From Bacteroidota bacterium (GTDB lineage: Bacteria > Bacteroidota > Bacteroidia > Flavobacteriales > Weeksellaceae): a DNA stretch of 64,000 nucleotides. The position numbers were made by a program, and so were the translations under genes. This document shows positions 60,173-64,000 of this stretch, piece by piece. The first letter of the stretch is position 1, and the number at the start of each line of letters is the position of its first letter. The stretch lies in contig JAFAGO010000051.1 in the NCBI GenBank assembly GCA_023422635.1, positions 62,001-126,000 of the forward strand. Direction: 5' to 3'. The notes under the pieces were generated by a model. That model was not told where the DNA came from, ran no database searches, and saw nothing but the letters and a program-made list of their open reading frames with translations.

Positions 60173-60808
60173 ATGAATACAGAACTTATTTTACAATACT
60201 TTCCGGAGTTAACCGATTTGCAAAAAGAACAATTTGCGCAATTAGAACATTTGTATCGGGAATGGAATGAAAAAATTAATGTGATCTCCAGAAAAGATAT
60301 GGAATCATTGTACGAAAAACACATTTTACATTCTTTAGGAATTGCAAAAGTAATGGAATTTGCCCCTGGAACAAAGGTGTTGGATATTGGTACTGGTGGC
60401 GGTTTCCCGGGTATTCCGTTAGCAATTTTATTTCCAGAAACGCAATTTACACTTATCGATTCTATTGGTAAGAAAATCACGGTTGTAAACGCTGTTGCAG
60501 AAGGAATTGGTTTGCAAAATGTTACTGCGATCCATGGAAGAGCAGAAAAACTAAAAGATAAATATCACTTTGTTGTAAGTCGTGCTGTTACGCAAATGCC
60601 TGTTTTTCTTCGTTGGTTAAAGGGTAAATTTGAAAAAGAACAATTCAATACCAAACACAATGGAATTCTTTATTTAAAAGGTGGTGATTTAGCAGAAGAA
60701 CTCGCAGGAATTAGAAGCGAAATTTTTCAATTGAAGAATTATTTTAATGAAGAATTTTTCGAAACTAAAAAAGTGGTTTATATTTCGAAAGGAAATTTCA
60801 ATTCTTAA
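60173..60808 (+). CDS. rsmG: 16S rRNA (guanine527-N7)-methyltransferase
   Basis: A 211-residue protein of GidB/RsmG length. The SAM-binding motif is VLDIGTGGGFPGIPLAILFP (about residues 64-83). INVISRKDMESLYEKHILHS and FVVSRAVTQMPVFLRW are the other family blocks. It methylates G527 of 16S rRNA in the decoding region. It diverges from the aminotransferase gene, with both -7 boxes 33 bases apart. Confidence 0.95.
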   Translation: MNTELILQYFPELTDLQKEQFAQLEHLYREWNEKINVISRKDMESLYEKHILHSLGIAKVMEFAPGTKVLDIGTGGGFPGIPLAILFPETQFTLIDSIGKKITVVNAVAEGIGLQNVTAIHGRAEKLKDKYHFVVSRAVTQMPVFLRWLKGKFEKEQFNTKHNGILYLKGGDLAEELAGIRSEIFQLKNYFNEEFFETKKVVYISKGNFNS

Positions 60809-60883
60809 TTTGTAGGTAACGATTTTTATCGTAATTTTAGTTTTATTTATAATAGATTTCTGTAAAAGCTAAAATGTAGAACT

Positions 60884-61297
60884 ATGAAGAAAGTACTTGC
60901 TTTATTATCAGTAAGCATTGCAATAACAACACTAACATCTTGTAAAGATGATGATTACGAAACTGTAGAATCCGTAAATCGTGTTGCTATTGATAGTGTA
61001 AATATTCCCAACGATACCATTCAAATTTATAGCGTAATGCCGATTACCACCTATTCCAAATATACCGGAAAATGTGAAGGTTTTTATGGCTACGACTATG
61101 AAAAAGATAACTTTAATAGAAACGTAACCAGTTTTAAATTTAAAACTACTGCAGCATGTGATGAAGCAACGGTTTCTTACGCTTCAAAAATTAATTTTCA
61201 GCCTCAAAATACTGGAATTTACACCTTTAAATTCTGGCAAAATAACGACGCCGATCAAGATGTTTGGATCGAGAAAAAAGTAGTTGTAGTGGAGTAA
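60884..61297 (+). CDS. Small lipoprotein of unknown function
   Basis: A 137-residue protein with a lipobox LTSC (cysteine about C20) after MKKVLALLSVSIAITT. The mature part begins with an acidic KDDDYETVES and has two further cysteines (KCEGFYGYDYE and TAACDEAT) that might form a disulfide, and strands suggesting an Ig-like sandwich. Not recognised. The stop shares one base with the next ATG (TAATG), so it is translated with the DUF922-like gene. Confidence 0.7.
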   Translation: MKKVLALLSVSIAITTLTSCKDDDYETVESVNRVAIDSVNIPNDTIQIYSVMPITTYSKYTGKCEGFYGYDYEKDNFNRNVTSFKFKTTAACDEATVSYASKINFQPQNTGIYTFKFWQNNDADQDVWIEKKVVVVE

Positions 61298-61833
61298 TGG
61301 CGAAATCTTGGCTTCTTATTTTCTTTTGGGGAACAAGTTTTTTCTGTGCACAAAGAATAGAATGGAATGCGCAAGAAAAATTAACATGGGATCAATTTCG
61401 TGCACCCAAAAATTTAAAATCTAAAAACGACAATTCTGCAGCATACAGTTATTGCGGCATTTCCTATAACGTAACGAAATCTTCACTTAACGACGGCGAA
61501 GCGCAGGTAACCGTGAAAGCCATTTTCTTGGAAGATAAATCATGGAAAAAAACGGCCGATCCAGGAGCATATCTTCTTCAACATGAACAACTTCATTTTG
61601 ATATCGCAGAAGTTTTTGCTCGGAAAATGAGAAAAATGATTCGCGAAAAAATTAAAACATCCAAAGATTTTGATCGCTATTTTAAATCGGAATATCATGC
61701 GATTTTTAAGTCGTACCAAGCTTTTCAAAGTGCGTACGATCAAGATACCAAAAACTCAATTATTCCAATAAAGCAGCAAGCGTACAACCGAAAAGTTGCG
61801 CAGATGCTTCAGGATTTATCAGATTATCAATAA
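61297..61833 (+). CDS. DUF922-type secreted protein with HExxH motif
   Basis: A 178-residue protein with a signal peptide ending near SFFCA. The later part has the zincin-type motif H96-E97-x-x-H100 in LLQHEQLHFDIAEVFARKM, typical of DUF922, a family proposed to be secreted zinc proteases. The N-terminal EWNAQEKLTWDQFRAP is a WxxF-type motif seen in that family. Activity is unproven. ATG at 61297 is chosen because it overlaps the previous stop by one base and starts the signal peptide. AddB-like gene follows 3 bases downstream. Confidence 0.78.
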   Translation: MAKSWLLIFFWGTSFFCAQRIEWNAQEKLTWDQFRAPKNLKSKNDNSAAYSYCGISYNVTKSSLNDGEAQVTVKAIFLEDKSWKKTADPGAYLLQHEQLHFDIAEVFARKMRKMIREKIKTSKDFDRYFKSEYHAIFKSYQAFQSAYDQDTKNSIIPIKQQAYNRKVAQMLQDLSDYQ

Positions 61834-61836
61834 CCT

Positions 61837-64000
61837 ATGAAATTCCTCGAAAAAACAATACAAGATCTCCATGAAAAGCATAGCGATCTTTCCGAAATTA
61901 CGATTATTTTACCAGGAAAGCGTCCCGTTGTGTTCATTAAAAGAATCCTTCAGAAGCGTAATTATTCTGGATTTCTACCAAGATTTTTAACAATTGAAGA
62001 ATTAATAAAAGAAATTTCGGGATTGCAAGAAATTAAAGGAATCGCTTTATGGCTTTTAGGTTTTGAGGTCTATCGGAAACAACATCCCAACGAAGATTTT
62101 GCGCAATTCCTAAAATGGTTTCCAACAATTCTTAAAGATTGGGACGATATGTTGAAATTTTCCAAAAGTGATCAACAAGTTCTCGATTTTATGCTGAATG
62201 AGGAACGCATAAAAAATTGGGGACAAACGTTAGGTGAAGAAACCGATGCGCTGAAAAAAAATCTTAATTTTTGGAGAAAACTCAATCAGTTTTTACCTGC
62301 TTTAAAACAATATTTAGAGGAAAATAAGTTGGCAACTCCAGGAATGATTAGCGTAAAAACGAGAGAAGAAGTTGAAAGCTTCGCTCAAAATACGGAGTCT
62401 CGATTCGCTTTTCTAGGATTTAATGCATTTACTCCAACCGAAGAAAAACTCGTTCGAAATTTAGTACAACAGGATAAAGCAAGCTGTTATTTCCATGCGG
62501 ATCGCTACTATATGGAAGATGAACGGCAAGAAGCGGGAGCCTTTTTACGCGATCATAAAAAATGGAAAGAATTTAACAAAAGTCGTGCATTCAATTGGAT
62601 TGAAGACGATTTCACTCAGCCCAAAAACATTAATGTTTATGAAGTTTCCGGAAATATTTCGCAAACCAAAATTTTACCCAAAATTTTAGAAAACACTACA
62701 GATCTTTCCAATACGGCCGTTGTTCTTCTTGATGAAAATTTGCTTCCTGCATCGCTTGATGCTTTAAGTACAGCGGGAAACCTGAATATTACGATGGGAT
62801 TTCCGTTGAAAAATCTATCTTTTTCCAACGCGGTAAAACACCTTTTTTATCTTCAAAAACAATTAACCAAAAATAGTGCGTCCTATTACTACAATGATCT
62901 TCTTTCGATTTTAGAAGAAATGCCGAATAATGAGAAAGACCAACAACTTATTTCAGGGTTTTTAAGAAAAATTGAAGAGCGCAATATCATTTATATTTCT
63001 AAAGCTTTACTTGCAGAATATCTTGGCGATTTATCGTATTTTGCTTTGCTAAAAAAAAGGGAAAGTTCTGAATTGTTGGATCTTTTCATTGATTTTTGTG
63101 CAGAGCTCAAGTTTAGAAAAGCCGTTGAAAATGATGATATTTTGTATGAAAATATTTCTCATTTCGAGAAAACTGCGCGCATCATTAAAAACCAAATTAC
63201 GCCATATCAATTCTCGGTAGATACCGAAACTTTGGAGGTTCTATTCAATCAACTGATCAACTCGGAAACGCTTGATTTTCAAGGTGAACCTTTGCAAGGT
63301 TTGCAGGTTATGGGACTTTTGGAAACGCGACTTTTAAATTTCGAAAACGTTATAATGCTTTCCGTGAATGAAGGAAAACTGCCTTTGGGAAATTCACAAA
63401 ATACGTATTTGCCATTTGATGTTCGCAGAAATCATCAACTCAACACTTTTATTGAAAATGATAGCATCTATGCCTATCACTTTTACCGATTATTGCAAGA
63501 ATCGAAGAATGTTCACTTGCTGTATAATGCACTTGGATCGGGCGTAAATACAGGAGAAAAAAGTAGATTTATCACCCAAATAGAAATGGAAAGTCAACAT
63601 CATATTCAACATTTTATTATCGAAAATGATTCTGAACCTTTAGAACAGAAACCTATGTCGGTCGCAAAAACAGATGTTGTACTCGAAAAGTTGGAACTTT
63701 GGAAGAAGAAAGTTTCTGTTTCTCACCTCACGACGTACCTCTATAATCCGATTGATTTTTACTTCTCGAAAGTGCTCGGAACTTATGAAGCAGAAGAAAT
63801 GGAAGAAGAACTTTCAATTCGAAATTACGGAAATATGATTCATTATGCTTTAGAATTTTTATATTCAAAAGTGAAGGGTAAAATATTAACGGTTAAGGAT
63901 ATGCAAAGTTTAATTGCAATGAAGGATGAAGGAATTAATTTTGCTATCGAAACATTGCAACATCAACCCGAATTCTATCAAAAGGGAATGAATTTTATTC
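61837..64000 (+). CDS. PD-(D/E)XK-type nuclease/helicase-like protein (AddB/RexB-like), 3'-truncated by window edge
   Basis: The frame is open from the ATG at 61837 to the end of the window, giving at least 721 residues. The N-terminus ITIILPGKRPVVFIKRIL is a degenerate P-loop-like segment as in AddB. The middle has FLGFNAFTPTEE and MGLLETRLLNFENVIMLSVN, an EGK segment with helicase-like motifs. From about residue 625 SVSHLTTYLYNPIDFYFSKVL starts the PD-(D/E)XK nuclease domain, with NYGNMIHYALEFLY soon after. Such proteins process double-strand breaks with a UvrD-like partner, which is outside the window. The nuclease core residues lie past the edge. Confidence 0.85.
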   Translation, partial: MKFLEKTIQDLHEKHSDLSEITIILPGKRPVVFIKRILQKRNYSGFLPRFLTIEELIKEISGLQEIKGIALWLLGFEVYRKQHPNEDFAQFLKWFPTILKDWDDMLKFSKSDQQVLDFMLNEERIKNWGQTLGEETDALKKNLNFWRKLNQFLPALKQYLEENKLATPGMISVKTREEVESFAQNTESRFAFLGFNAFTPTEEKLVRNLVQQDKASCYFHADRYYMEDERQEAGAFLRDHKKWKEFNKSRAFNWIEDDFTQPKNINVYEVSGNISQTKILPKILENTTDLSNTAVVLLDENLLPASLDALSTAGNLNITMGFPLKNLSFSNAVKHLFYLQKQLTKNSASYYYNDLLSILEEMPNNEKDQQLISGFLRKIEERNIIYISKALLAEYLGDLSYFALLKKRESSELLDLFIDFCAELKFRKAVENDDILYENISHFEKTARIIKNQITPYQFSVDTETLEVLFNQLINSETLDFQGEPLQGLQVMGLLETRLLNFENVIMLSVNEGKLPLGNSQNTYLPFDVRRNHQLNTFIENDSIYAYHFYRLLQESKNVHLLYNALGSGVNTGEKSRFITQIEMESQHHIQHFIIENDSEPLEQKPMSVAKTDVVLEKLELWKKKVSVSHLTTYLYNPIDFYFSKVLGTYEAEEMEEELSIRNYGNMIHYALEFLYSKVKGKILTVKDMQSLIAMKDEGINFAIETLQHQPEFYQKGMNFI

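Noticed and set aside
1..64000. Transfer RNA, ribosomal RNA, tmRNA or transposase genes
   Set aside because: Intergenic regions were read for these and none was recognised, apart from the SRP RNA; short tRNA-like pieces could still be missed without a search.

Overview
This is a 64 kb piece of an AT-rich bacterial chromosome. I place it in the Flavobacteriia, most likely the Weeksellaceae (Chryseobacterium group). The clues are many promoters with the Bacteroidota -7 box TAnnTTTG, almost no Shine-Dalgarno sequences, a fungalysin protease with a type IX secretion sorting domain, menaquinone genes, mevalonate kinase beside a UbiA prenyltransferase, and families largely confined to this phylum (GIN/DUF2807, DUF4199, DUF4920, DUF6952, TonB receptors with a carboxypeptidase-like N-terminal domain). 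No tRNA, rRNA, insertion sequence, prophage or CRISPR array was seen, so this looks like a core chromosomal segment with some accessory patches.

Layout. 0-17.5 kb is almost all on the plus strand: etfB (cut by the window edge) and etfA, a bifunctional-nuclease protein, a nucleoside permease, an ECF sigma/anti-sigma/secreted-protein operon, acetyl-CoA acetyltransferase, a UMF1-type transporter, mevalonate kinase + UbiA + RluB, an EamA exporter, a decayed serine hydrolase, and anaerobic ribonucleotide reductase nrdDG. 17.5-24.4 kb is the most irregular stretch: rplS with a leader, an 866-base gene-free region with GC-rich structured sequence and a 192-bp tandem repeat, a two-subunit 3-oxoacid CoA-transferase, an XRE regulator with an array of palindromes upstream, TerC, an M14 carboxypeptidase and a DUF4920 protein. 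24.5-36 kb holds an APC permease, small cysteine-rich and DUF2007 proteins, menB-menA, a metallo-beta-lactamase-fold hydrolase, a NUMOD4/HNH-like protein, the SRP RNA gene on the minus strand, DUF4199, a family-2 glycosyltransferase, a GIN-domain lipoprotein, phosphoglucomutase, rdgB and a CPBP protease. 36-49 kb holds prfC, RNase Z, PEP carboxylase, a three-gene cluster (extradiol dioxygenase, esterase, isochorismatase-like hydrolase), dapF, mltG and a large TonB-type outer-membrane protein. 49-64 kb holds REP-like repeats, a DnaE-type polymerase with a degenerate PHP domain, the M36 protease, small secreted proteins, a peroxiredoxin-thioredoxin-DUF6952 operon, an aminotransferase, rsmG, a lipoprotein, a DUF922-type zincin-like protein and an AddB/RexB-like nuclease that runs off the end.

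Working together. EtfAB, thiolase and the CoA-transferase fit fatty-acid and ketone-body metabolism feeding a menaquinone chain (MenB, MenA). PEP carboxylase and phosphoglucomutase link glycolysis to anaplerosis and polysaccharide synthesis. NrdDG suggests growth with little or no oxygen, while the peroxiredoxin operon handles peroxide. DapF, MltG and RsmG are housekeeping.

The most noteworthy signals outside the genes are: (1) an evenly spaced array of TTTAC-N4-GTAAA palindromes upstream of the XRE regulator, with matching sites between terC and the M14 gene; (2) a structured ~190-bp repeat in two tandem copies plus a diverged copy 26 kb away; (3) start codons within 3-4 bases of -7 boxes, suggesting leaderless or near-leaderless mRNAs; (4) an OxyR-like four-quarter-site element at the peroxiredoxin promoter. 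I found no clear anti-phage or biosynthetic island.
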